Assembly (NCBI GenBank): GCA_034008185.1
Contig: CM067082.1
Span: 105,209,311-105,273,310 of the forward strand
Direction of reading: 5' to 3'
Origin: Gorsachius magnificus
Taxonomy: Eukaryota > Chordata > Aves > Pelecaniformes > Ardeidae
Length of the DNA: 64,000 bases
Shown here in pieces: positions 13,135 through 23,600 of the stretch (positions are counted from its first letter, which is position 1; every line of letters starts with the position of its first letter). The notes below the pieces were generated by a model. That model saw only the letters and a list, made by a program, of their open reading frames with translations. It did not search any database and was not told the DNA's origin. The position numbers and the translations under genes are program-made.

Positions 13135-16100
13135 TACACAAAATAAGCTTGCGTATGCACACACGGAGGGAAGACAGGCAGCTGATGGCTTGAAGGCTAT
13201 TAATGTGATTATGTATTTTGGATCATGCAATTCATTCAAGTGAAAAAGGTAAAAGGCAGCTATTCTATGTTTTTCTTTTAAGGAAAGAAATTAAAAAGTT
13301 AAGGTATTTTTAAAAAGTTTCCAGACTTACACAAACTGTGATTTTTACATTTACAGGTACATTTAAAATTGCTGTTGAATTTACAGCTAGTATTCTCCTG
13401 CCTATAAATGTATGGATCCATACCCTGGGTCTCTTCAGTGCCTATTTGGATCAATTTAGATATTTTTTTATAAAAGTTCATAGTTGTTAACTCGAGACTG
13501 ACTGTTGCAACTTTAATTCATAATATGAACAAATTTGCAATTATATGTATATTCAGACGATTAAAAAAACTTCTTACTAAGGTCTAAGTTGTATCAGCAT
13601 GAACTATGCTTAGAGTGTTTTTCCTGGCATGTGTAAACTTGCTTTACAGGCCACATTCTAGATTATTATATATTATGATTATCTATGCAAAAAGCCTGTG
13701 GGCAACACAACCTTGGTTTAGTAATGCTGGCTGTTTATCACTGTCAATGTGATTTTTCTATTGAGAAATACAGCCTAAACAAAAAACAAGTTTTATACAA
13801 ACAGTTATATGACATCTCCAGTACTCTTATCAAATTTAACTTGGTTTTAAAATTTTAACAATATTCTAAAAATTATTCCAACAGTCTAGTCACTAGTAAT
13901 GTAAGGGCTTTCAGTCACATGTCAATAGGTAGGGGCAGTATTAGGTCTCAGGAGTTCTTTCACTTTCACTACTTAGGTTCATATCACAGCACCATTCTTT
14001 TGGAACAGTATTATTCCTGCATGGATCACATCACTGGATAGCTCTCAAGGTCACAGCATTTGAAATATCACTGCAATACCCAGAACGTGACAATGTCCTG
14101 CAGTGGCGATCGTTAGAGAGAGTCCATGTTCCTTCCACTCCCCTTTTATTGATTCCAGTTTGCTCAGGCTCAAACTCTTCTTCATCTTTGTAAAAGAAGA
14201 AGCATGTATGAAGGAGTTTCACACACTAGCCCTTTAGATTCTTGAAGGATAGCATCACATGTATACAACACATTACATACTGCTTTACTTCATTCTCCAC
14301 TTGGAGGTCATCAATGTCTCATGCCAGAGTAACGTCACAGTTGCTATAACAACTAGTTACTAGCAACAAGACAAGAATAAAGAAGTGGAGTGGTAAGTGA
14401 TGGCTGCCAGTTCTAAAGGTCTGTATTCTTAATCTGTGGCACAAATGCTCTGATGCCCTATGAAACAAGAGGCCAGTCTCACCAGAGACTGGCAAGTAAA
14501 ATAAAGTAGTAATAATAATAAAAAAATCTCTCCACACAATCCCTATGACAGTCACACTCACGGAATATGTTCCTTTATTTCTTAGGAAAGCAGATAAATA
14601 GCAGTTACCTCACTTCTTATTAGTTTGCTTATTTCTCTCCAGGTAAATTCTAATACTGTAAAAATCCATGCATTTCTTTTCCTCCCCCAACATATTAAAA
14701 AGGAAACTGGCCAGAGACATTTAACAATAACTGGTTGTAAAGTTTCCTGTAAAATGAGAAACTGCTTTTAAAGTTGATTTTTAATTTGCTGTTGCTGAAA
14801 TTTGATACAAAGTCTGTTTTTGGGTAATCAGATCCTCTCACTTCAGGGACAGAGTGGAGAAATAGACAAATGTAACTAAGCCTTTGCTCAGTTTTCAGGA
14901 AAATGAACCTAAGAGTAAGTCTCACTTTAGGGTATTCTGCTGTTCTGTTTTCAACCACCTGTATTATGTTTCTTAAACCTTAGAAAATAAATACAATAAA
15001 AAGCTCAAAAATTGAAGAGGAACAGGCTGCTGAAAAAAATCCAAGGTTCTAACAACTTTGTTTATGAAACAGACAAACAACAAAAAATACTGCTACTCCA
15101 TTAAGCGGTTTTTCCTACATTAACCCCATATTTTAGTTAGCATGGGCTATTCCTTACAGATGAGTGTTTCTGAAAGACTTGGGCAACATTTTTCACTCTA
15201 GTTTGTGAACACCTGTTTTCTTCTGAGTTTCCACAGGCTTTGCAAAAACCAAGAAACTAAAGTCTATTGTCAGTAGAATTGATTTGCTGTATAAGGATCC
15301 ACAACTTCACTGCAAACTTGTCTGGGCCTGAAAAATCCAAAAGACTGAGTGTTACGGTAAGGTTTAATCTCTTTTTAAATTAGCTACCAAACTTTATCTA
15401 ATAAGTTACTTTAAGAATCAAATTAATTATTAACCTTCTCCTTAAATTAAAGTTAGCAACCTTGCAGCTAACTTTTACCTTCACCTGACTGTAGGAATAC
15501 TTTTACAATTTCACAGAAATAGCAATTTGGCTGTGCAAAGTAATACAGAAAGCTTTGGGAGATAGTTGTTTCTCAATACTCAAGAGTAAAACTGCGTGCC
15601 TGGCTATATATTTACTACTAATGCCTCTCTTACTTCAAAAGTGGAGCCAAAGTAATTCTGTCTATGTTTATCAGTGCCTAAGGGAAACTCCCTATTTGCA
15701 AACTTCAGACGGTGAATGAAGACATGATATTAATACTTCAGTTCCAAACTTAAACCTTGGCTTCCAAATAAGATGCAGTAGCTTTATGGTGTCTTTATTA
15801 AGCTTAAATTTGTGTGTATCAGGCTAATTACTTCGTGAAAGAATTGATCTACTGAAGTGTGAGATGGGTATTTAAGAGTTTCTTGATTTGTATTATTCAA
15901 CAAGGAAACATGGTTAAGTAACCTCGTATTTTCCACAGTGCTTGAGAATCCTTTCCACACTTGTTCCCATTAAACATTCTTGGCATCATAATCCCTGATA
16001 TTAATTTGTTTTATAGATATACTAATTGATTTGTAAAGGTCACTGCCTTTTTAGCATTTAAACACTGCTATAAGTTAGCTTTTTACTTACATTTGGGTCT

Positions 16101-18449
16101 TATATTAATCTAATTGTATTTTAACTAAGAAAAAAAGTAAAAAAAAAAATATTGCTGTAGTTACATATCATGAAAGAATATTTCATTGGTGAGAATTAAG
16201 GTCACATAACTAAGGTATAAATAGGCCTGCTCCCTACTGATTTTGATAAAAGTTATAAATAAAAGTAATTCTGAGTTTGATGGGGGTATAACACCAAAGT
16301 GTAATCTTCCCCAGAGAAAACTTATACAAAAAAAAAATCTACCAAAAATACAAGAACAATCCCTTAATTTTAATCTAACACAGAAGACCGGCCTGGTATA
16401 GTAACTCATATATTGGAAAAAAATAGATTTCAATAAAGCATTATTGTTCCACAGCACCTCCCTAAACTACAGACTGGAAACAGCATCTTCTACCCAAAGC
16501 TCAAAGGAAGGTCTCTCCTGTGATAAAGTAAAACAGATAGGGTGTCTTGTAAATGACAAACGTTGAATCAAATCTACATCAGTGGATAAAACTATTTCAG
16601 GAAGTTCTCCAGCATATTCATGTAAAACAAACACTTAAACACATTTTTGCCCTTATTTGACAAACTAAACTGCTTGGTACGAAGTTTACATAAGTATTTC
16701 GCTTATTTCAAAGAAATTTCACAGCCTGATTACGTGTGTCCACTGAAGATACTCTCCTTGAGGAAGAAAGAACACTTGCAGCTGATGAACTAAAGATGTT
16801 TGTTAGCTGAGGAAGCTGCCAACTTGAATAGCGGTTGAAATGCTAGCTCTCTAAGTGAGCAGTCAATTAGTAAAATGTTTCCATACAAGAAAGCTGACAT
16901 GCTTTGAACAAGCTTTATTCTTCCCTTGCAGTTTAAAATTGGGAAAAGCTCTGATCATAAAAGCATAATTTTCAGAAGTATCTATTGAGGATCACAGATC
17001 TGCGTCCAGGAACACAGCTCTGGAAATGTTACAAATACAACTTTAGCAATTATTAGGCACTCTCTGAACTACAGTTCAAATGGGATATTGTGAATAGGAC
17101 TTGGTGAAACTATTGCATCTGCCTTTTGAGTGTTTGTATTATCAGACTTTTAAATGTTATTCTATAGTCCACACAACTCTAAGGTAATGTCTAGTTCTAC
17201 AGTACTAGAATTAAAACCAGAAGTAATTTATAGTTAGGCAGTGTTATGCCACTGTAAGTTTTCAAATTAGTATTGTAAAATCCTACTATAGAGTGCAAAG
17301 CTCGTTTAGAAATGGATCTAAACCCTCTTTCAAAGTGGCAATCCAAACTTTCTGTTCTCCCACAAGCTGTTGTTGTAAGTGGGCTCACAGAAACTAAAAA
17401 GCAAGACATCCCACCCCTCCCAAATTGTTGAATGACGTGACTGATGACTAGAAACAGCATTCAAGTATTTTTTCAACAGTAAGTATGGTGCCTCTATGAT
17501 TAGTAAAAATGCACAGTGGAATTCTTCTCTGGACACACATTATCACAAACTGCATTGTACGACTTCCACCAGCAAGTGTTGTATCACTCCGCCAAGGGAG
17601 GAGTTAGCTCACAATCTACATACGGAATCCTAGTTCTTAGCAAAATCTATGTTTCCATGTATAATTAAAAAAGTAAATCTGAGCTTTTAGTAAGGTTTTC
17701 ATAACCAGCATAGGGTCTAAACTAGAACCTTTTACCATCCAGTTACTGATACACAGGTATTTAATAATACCCTAAATAACGAATTTAACACAGGTAGCAG
17801 AGAGAGAGCTTTACAGTAACTTCCTTTACAGTAACTGTGAGCAGACATTGCTTCCCAGTTTCAGGAGAGGACTGAATGCGAACCCCCCTCCCCTTTTCTT
17901 TTAAAGAGGTTACAAGCGGGCTTTTGAATTACCACCAGGGCCTATAGCTTTATGCATAGGTACGTATGGGCCAGGCAGGACAGGACGGCGCAGACGCTTT
18001 CAGTGCTAGTGGATCGTGCCGCGGTGGAACAGCTGCTCCTGCCTCCAGCGTCTGCCCGTATGGTCAGAAACTGGGCTCAAGACCCCCCTCCTCCGCCCCT
18101 TCGCCTCGAGGGGCGGACGCGAGACCGCCTCACACATCTGGAGAGGAGACGTAAACTTAACCGTCGGCGGGAGCCAGCAGACCAACCGCCGGCAGCGGGC
18201 CCTGCAGGGCACCCACGTGAGGCAGAAGGGACTCGCGTGGAGGGGGCCGACAGGTGAGGGCGGCGTGCGTCGGGCCGCCCGCGCCTTGCGGAGGGGGGGA
18301 TATCCGCCAGCGGCCACAGGGGCGGCGGTGGGGAGCAGGCCCGCCAGGGGGGCGCCGCCCTGAGGAGGAGGAGGAGAAGGGCGTGCGGCCGGGGGTGGAG
18401 GGGCGCCGGCCTCCTCTGCGTCCCCCGCTCTCGGCCTCTTACCACGTAC

Positions 18450-18587
18450 CATCTCGATGATCTTGGTCTTCCTGCCCGTCTTCTTCTTCATGGTGAAGAT
18501 GTACTGGGCCAGCACCACGCCGCCGACCAGGGCGCACACGCTGGCGCTGGCCACCGCTCCCATCTTCGCCACGGCGGTCCTGTCCAT
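18450..18587 (-). CDS. NT5C3A: NT5C3A, first coding exon
   Basis: NT5C3A is cytosolic 5'-nucleotidase 3A, a HAD-family enzyme that dephosphorylates pyrimidine (and 7-methylguanosine) monophosphates. The exon encodes 46 residues that match the N-terminus of the long vertebrate isoform from recall, ending KTGRKTKIIEM. Residues 14-31 form a hydrophobic segment (VCALVGGVVLAQYIF) that would be a membrane anchor or signal-like region. No catalytic residues lie in this exon. It ends with ATG followed by a good donor (gtacgt), the expected splice point, because the next exon in known orthologs starts at the following Met. The start at 18,587 has a good context (accATGG). Open frame continues past the donor into the intron, but that extension is not homologous. 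Upstream in frame lies CTG AGA GCT, which parallels an earlier Met used in human. Confidence 0.93.
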
Positions 18588-18658
18588 GGTAGCTCTCAGG
18601 GGCGCGGCGAGCCGCTGCGGGGAAGCGGGGCGGCCTCTCGTCGCTGAAGGAGCGGGGG

Positions 18659-18714
18659 GTGCGTGTGTGTGCGTGTGTGTGTGTGTGTGCGTGGTGTGTG
18701 TGTGTGCGCGCGCC
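18659..18714. repeat. TG/CG dinucleotide tract
   Basis: Alternating TG with occasional CG (ending gcgcgcgcc) lies about 70-125 bp upstream of the NT5C3A start codon, in its 5' UTR or core promoter. Such alternating purine-pyrimidine DNA is prone to length change and to Z-DNA formation. Confidence 0.9.
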
Positions 18715-18845
18715 CCTCAGCGCCGGCCCCAGCGGGTCCCCGACGACCGCACCGGACCCGGCAAGTCGGCAACGGCGGCGCCGCGCGCCGCCCGCCCCCG
18801 CAGCACGCGCCCCGCTGCCTCCGCTCAGGCGCGGGCTCCCCGCGA

Positions 18846-18856
18846 GACGTCACGTG
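18846..18856. promoter_or_regulatory. Overlapping CRE-like and E-box site
   Basis: gacgtcacgtg combines a CRE-type core (ACGTCA) with a palindromic E-box (CACGTG, 18,851-18,856). The E-box is extended to TCACGTG, the form preferred by USF and MiT/TFE factors. It lies in the middle of the divergent promoter. The motif is clear; its use is inferred. Confidence 0.5.
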
Positions 18857-19021
18857 CGCGTGGCCTGCCGGCGGTACTACGCAAAAAGAGAAAAAGGGGG
18901 GGGGGGGAGGGAGAGGAAAGGGGGACGGCGGGTGGAGCAGGGCGCCGCAGGGGGCGCCCTCGGGGGCGAGAGGTTTCTGTGCGGGCTTTGAAAAGGAAAA
19001 GCGCCAGCCGGGAGGTTAGGT

Positions 19022-19036
19022 GTTTCCTCAGGAAAC
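19022..19036. promoter_or_regulatory. Candidate X-box (RFX site)
   Basis: The sequence GTTTCC-TCA-GGAAAC fits the degenerate X-box RYYNYY-N(1-3)-RRNRAC at every position. It sits in a perfect dyad (9-bp arms 19,019-19,027 and 19,031-19,039, 3-nt spacer). RFX factors use X-boxes to drive ciliary genes, including BBS genes in worms, and this site is about 160-180 bp upstream of the BBS9 5' exon. It differs from the strict vertebrate form GTNRCC-RGYAAC at the fourth base and its mirror. TTCC-N3-GGAA is also STAT-like. Confidence 0.4.
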
Positions 19037-19112
19037 ACCAAGGAATGCCTCTCTTCCCCCCCGGCACGGGAAGAAATGAGACAGCCCAACGGGCCGTCGC
19101 GCCGCTTCCCCA

Positions 19113-19126
19113 ACTACATTTCCCAG
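19113..19126 (+). promoter_or_regulatory. ZNF143/THAP11-type site
   Basis: actacatttcccag matches the core ACTACANNTCCCAG of the ZNF143 (Staf) binding site, common in divergent and housekeeping promoters. It lies about 85 bp upstream of the inferred BBS9 first exon. The match is exact at all specified core positions; the 3' half of the longer motif is weaker. Confidence 0.65.
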
Positions 19127-19155
19127 GGTCGGCGCGAAGCGCGGCCCTCCCTTCT

Positions 19156-19190
19156 GGGCCGGGCCGGGCCGGGCGGGGCGCGGCTGGTGC
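19156..19190. promoter_or_regulatory. GC boxes upstream of BBS9
   Basis: A tandem run of gggcc leads into cgggcggggcg, an SP/KLF-type GC box. It lies just upstream of the BBS9 5' exon in a TATA-less promoter. Confidence 0.55.
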
Positions 19191-19199
19191 TTAAGGCGC

Positions 19200-19373
19200 G
19201 GTGAGGAGGGCGCTGGAGATGGCGGCAGGGCTGTAAGGCTGCCGATCTGTGCCTCATCTTTCGCTTCGCCTCAGGCCGCCCTTGAGCGAGGAGCTCCCGC
19301 GGGGTAAGGGGGGGCTGCCGCCCCGCAGCAGCTCGGACCGCGCCGCGCCCGCGAGGCGCTGTCTCCCGCCCAG
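19200..19373 (+). other. BBS9: BBS9 non-coding 5' exon
   Basis: This interval ends in a perfect splice donor (cag|gtaagt at 19,373/19,374). The next acceptor downstream leads to the BBS9 start codon, as in other vertebrates where exon 1 is untranslated. A YY1-like word (gagatggcggc, 19,216-19,226) lies near the likely transcription start. The 5' end is a guess from the promoter elements. A weaker donor (ggtaag near 19,305) could give a shorter form. No BBS9 coding frame is present. Confidence 0.6.
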
Positions 19374-20482
19374 GTAAGTCTCCGCCGGTCTGTGGCTCTC
19401 TTCTCCCGCTCCGGGGTGTGTGTCCCGGTGCGGGGCTCGGCTGGAGGCGCTGTGGGTGCTGCGCAAGGGCTGCGTGAGGGAGAGGGAGCGTGGGGAGGGC
19501 TGCGTGCTGTGCTGTCGCCAGCCTGCACTCGGCTGCAGCAGGTCGCTTAGCTGGCATAACGACGGTAACCGCCTGAGGTAGGAAAAAAAATAAATAAATA
19601 ATGGTTTTATCTGCCGGACGTGGTTTCCTTTAAAGAGGAAAGACGCGGGCTTGCAGGCTGCGTTTGCTCCGAAGGCAAACCAGGGATGAGCACATCGTTT
19701 TTCCTTCTTCCCGGAAAGAACTGCCGGAGCTGGCGCTGCCTGGCTGCCCCTCGCCTCCTCCACGGGCTGTGGGGTCGAGCGTGTTCAGGTTTGCCCCACT
19801 CATGGCAGAGCATAGGCGTGGAGCTGTGAGTTTTGAACTAGGGTAATGTTATTGTCAAGCTGCCTGCAAAAGGATTAGTCTTCTTACTCTCTTCCCCCCC
19901 CCCCCCCCCCCCCCCATCCCCCCTTAAAATAGCAGCAGGTAGGGAGCAGAAAAGCTGATTTGTGCCCTGAGTTCTTTAGCCGTGTCACTAGGGCATCTTC
20001 AAGGCGATTACTCGGTGGAGGTTTTGATGTTGTCTGTTTATGTCTTCATTTACTTTTCTAAAAATAAGTTCTCTTGCAGAAGGCTTGCATCATAATCTTT
20101 TTTCCTGATACTCGTTGGTAAGAGGAAAAACCTCAGTTCTGTGACTTTGAAAACTTATTCTAAACGCTTGTTACAGAAGGCTTTTAACAACTTAAAAAAG
20201 CTGTTATTTTTTTGCCTTTTCATCATATAATGAGCAGTGTCTATTACAACTAGTTTGTAAAGTAATGACAAAAATGCTTCCTAAGGTTGTTTTCTGAACT
20301 ATGTAACCAGAAACCCAAGACACCTGAAATTAACATTTGTTTAGCTCACACTTGAGCAATGTGAAGCTAAGAGATGAAATGTACTTAATAGAAGTTGTTG
20401 CTAACAAACAAAACGTTGCTTGTATAAACAGTTGTGTATATATGTTAGTATATTCTTTGACAATGGTTTGTTTTCTTTTCAG
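19374..20482 (+). other. BBS9: BBS9 intron 1
   Basis: This is a GT-AG intron of about 1.1 kb. Its 5' part belongs to the CpG island, and it then turns AT-rich. It holds a short AAAT repeat near 19,583 and a long C run near 19,894. No other feature was seen. Confidence 0.7.
19894..19915. repeat. Poly-C/poly-G run
   Basis: Twenty-two consecutive C are followed by AT and six more C on the plus strand, in BBS9 intron 1 about 520 bp after exon 1. The G-rich minus strand could form a G-quadruplex. Homopolymers this long are often mis-sized in assemblies. Confidence 0.9.
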
Positions 20483-20603
20483 TGAAGAATAATGTCCTTG
20501 TTTAAAGCTAGAGACTGGTGGTCCACAATACTTGGAGAAAAGGAAGAATTTGACCAAGGCTGTCTGTGTGTTGCTGATGTTGATAATAGTGGCAGTGGGC
20601 AAG
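20483..20603 (+). CDS. BBS9: BBS9 exon 2 (start codon)
   Basis: The acceptor ttttcttttcag precedes 20,483, and ATG is at 20,492, nine bases in. The exon encodes [11 protein letters not shown] to DNSGSGQ plus one base of the next codon, then donor gtaaat. The start matches the conserved N-terminus of the family. The frame runs open into the intron, but that extension is not homologous. Confidence 0.95.
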
Positions 20604-23600
20604 GTAAATTCAGAATTACATGGTTGCTGACTTTTAAGCTACAAAGCTGCAAGTTTGCTTTGACCAATGCATACTGAAAGCTTGTTAGCCAGGCTAGTTA
20701 GCTAGTTAAAGTCTGCTCTCTTTAATGTGTCTTTGTAGGCTTAAGACCAACTCTGTGCAATTTGTCTTCGTATATTTGTAGGTTTCTAAACATCTTAACT
20801 CTTGCTTGTGTTCAGTAGTAATTTCTCTCATGTCTTATTCCCTCAATGGTAGATATCTTTAAAATACAACATTTTCAGTTAGTCACAGGAGCAAACATAC
20901 ATCGTAAGCTGCTGAAAAATCTTAAGGAAAAAAAAGTGAGAGCTAAGCTAAGAAGTTAAAAAAAAAAACAAAACCAAACTGGAAACAAATACCCCTGGAA
21001 AATAAGGAGCCTTTGAAATAAGTGACTCTGATTAAATCCTGCTTTTTTAATTAATAATAAATATTTGGGAACTTTATGATATACTTGTGTTCATCTTGAA
21101 GTTCTGTTTTTGCTCAGTAGAGTTACCTGAGTTTGATTTCACCATTTCCATAGTCTTCTAAAAATTATTTTCGTTTTTGATTTTCCCTTTTCAGGAGGAT
21201 TTGAACAAAGTTGAGCTGTTACTGGTTTGGTGTACAGCTTTTTTCAGTAGAAATTCACAGAATCATTTAGGTTGGAAAAGACCTTTAAGATAAAGTCTAA
21301 CCATTAACCTGACACTACCAAATCCACCACTAAATCATGACCCTAAGCACCATGTTTGCATGTCTTGTAAGTACCTCCAAGGGATAGTGACTCAATTACT
21401 TCCCTGGTCCAATGCTCGATAACCTTTTCAGTGATGTATTTTTTCCTAATATCCAATCTAAACCCCCCTTGGTGTAACCTGAGACCATTTCCTCTTCTGT
21501 TACTTATTACTTGGGAGATGCCCGCCTTGCTACAGCCTCCTTTCAGGTAGCTGTAGAGTGCGATGAGGTCTCCCCTCATCTTCCTCTTCAGGCTAAACAA
21601 TCCCAGTTCCCTCAGCTGCTCCTCACGGGACTTGTTCTCTAGACCTTTCACCAGCTTTACTTTTATTTGAATGTGCTCCAGCAACTCAATGTCTTTCCTG
21701 TAGTGAGGGGCCCAAAACTGAACACAGTATTTGAGGTGTGGCCTCACCAGTGTGGAGTGCAGGGGGACAATCACTTCCCTGGTACTGCTGGCCATGCTAT
21801 TTCTGATACAAGCCAGCGTACTGTTGGCTGCCTTACCCAGCTGAATATGAACCAGCAGTGTGCCTAGGCGGCCATTGACCAACACCCCCAGGTCCTTTTC
21901 TGCTGGGCACCTTTCCAGCCACTCTTCCCCAAGCCTGTAGTGTTGCATGGGGTGGTTCTGACCCAGGTGCAGGACACAGCACTTGGTCTTGTTGAACCTC
22001 ATACACTTGGCCTGAGCCCATTGATCCAGCCTGTCCAGATCCCTCTGTAGAGCTTCCCTACCCTCAAGCAGATCAACATTCCCACCCAACTTGGTGTTTT
22101 CCTGTAAACTTAGTGAGGCTGCACTCAATCTTCTCATCCAGATCATGGATAAAGATATTAAACAGCACTTGCCCCAATACTGAGCCCTGTAGAACACCAC
22201 TTGTGACCAGCTGCCAGCTGGACTTAACTCCATTTACCAAAACTCTTTGGGCCCAGCCATTCAGCCATTTTTTTTTTTTACACAGCAAAGACTATACCCA
22301 TCCAAGCCATGAGCAGCTAGTTTCTCCAGGAGAATGCTGTGGGAAATAGTGCCAAAGGCTTTGCTAAAGTCTAGGTAAACAACATCCACAGCCTCTCCCT
22401 CCTCCAATAAGCTGGTCATCTTCTCATACAAGGAGATTAGGTTGGTCAAGCAGGACCTGCCTTTCATAAACCCATGCTGATTGGGCCTGGTCACCTGTGT
22501 GTCCTGTATGTGCTGTGCAATGGCACTTGAGATGATCTGCTCCATAGCCTTCCTTGGCACTGAGGTCAGACTGACAGGCCTGTAGTTCCCTGCATCCTCC
22601 TTCTGTCCCTTTTTGTAGATGAGCATCACATTTGCCAACCTCCAGTCAACTGGGACCTCCTCAGTTAGCCAGGACTGCTGATGAATGATGTAAAGTGGCT
22701 TGATGAGCGCTTCTGCCAAGTCCCTCAGTACACTTGTGTGGATCCCATCTGACCTCATAAACCTATGTGTGTCTAAGTGGTGTAGCAGGTCACTAACCAT
22801 TTCCCCTTGGATTATGGGGGCTTCATTCTGCTCCCTATCTTCCAGCTCAGGGGACTGGGTACCCTGAGAACAACTAGTCTTACTATTAAAGACTGAGGCA
22901 AAGAAGGCATTAAGTACCTCAGGCTTTTCCTCAGCTTTTATTTCCCCTCACATCCAATAAAGGATGGAGATTCTCCTTAGCTCTCCTTTTGTTGCTAATA
23001 TATTTATAGAAACATTTTTTAATTGTCTTTTATGCAGTAGCTGGATTAAGTTCTAGCTGGGCTTTGGCCCTTCTCACTTTCTCCCTGCGTAGAATCCTAG
23101 GTTGGAAGGGACCTCAAGAATCATCTGGTCCAACCTTTGTAGGTAAGAGCACAGTCTAGACAAGATGGCCCAGCACCCTGTCCAGCTGAGTCTTAAAAGT
23201 GTATAATGTGCTGGAGTCAACCACTTCCCTGGGGGGATTATTCCGGTGGTTGACTGTTCTCATTGTGAAAAAATTTCCCTCTCCAATCGGAATCTCCCCA
23301 AGAGCAACTTGTGTCCATTCCCCCTTGTCCTCTCCATGTGACTCCTTGTAAAAAGGGAGTCATCATCTTTTTTGTAACTACCCTCACACAACCTCACAAC
23401 ATCCTCGTAGTCCTCCTGAGTTGTGTGCCCCTTCTTCCAAAGGTCATAAACTAATTTTTTTTTTTCCCCGAGTTTCAGCCAAAGTTCTCTGTCCAGCAAG
23501 GCCAGTCGTCTTCCCTGCTGGCTTGTCTTTTGGCACATGGGGACGACCTACTCCTGTGCCTTTAAGATTTTCTTCTTGAAGAACGTTCACCCTTCCTGGA

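Larger units (their letters stand above)
1..18449 (-). other. NT5C3A: NT5C3A intron 1 (partial)
   Basis: This AT-rich stretch lies downstream, on the minus strand, of the first NT5C3A coding exon and upstream of any further exon. I looked for the conserved second exon and the nucleotidase catalytic motif exon on the minus strand and found neither, so the intron appears to continue past the left edge. The open frames here are short and unrelated to known proteins. Recognisable content is one CR1 tail, a few low-complexity runs, hairpins and one CTCF-like motif, listed separately. Positions 1-9,430 and 9,800-12,900 hold nothing else I could identify. Confidence 0.75.
17950..19560. promoter_or_regulatory. 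CpG island, shared NT5C3A/BBS9 promoter
   Basis: Base composition changes sharply from AT-rich to very GC- and CpG-rich here and back again after about 19,560. The island covers the first coding exon of NT5C3A (minus strand), the interval of about 600 bp between the genes, and the 5' exon of BBS9 (plus strand). No TATA box is seen at either expected start. GC boxes, a ZNF143-type site and an X-box-like dyad are present. The layout is typical of a divergent housekeeping promoter. Confidence 0.85.

Noticed and set aside
14031..14222. Minus-strand frame with an acidic start, considered as an alternative NT5C3A exon
   Set aside because: It matches no NT5C3A isoform I recall, and the splice signals at its edges are weak.
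18006..18587. A 193-codon minus-strand frame beginning with the NT5C3A N-terminus
   Set aside because: Only the first 46 codons match the family. A good donor follows codon 46, and the rest is GC-rich intron read by chance.
18457..19194. A 245-codon plus-strand frame across the promoter
   Set aside because: It crosses the TG tract and the CpG island, is antisense to NT5C3A exon 1, and has no recognisable domain.
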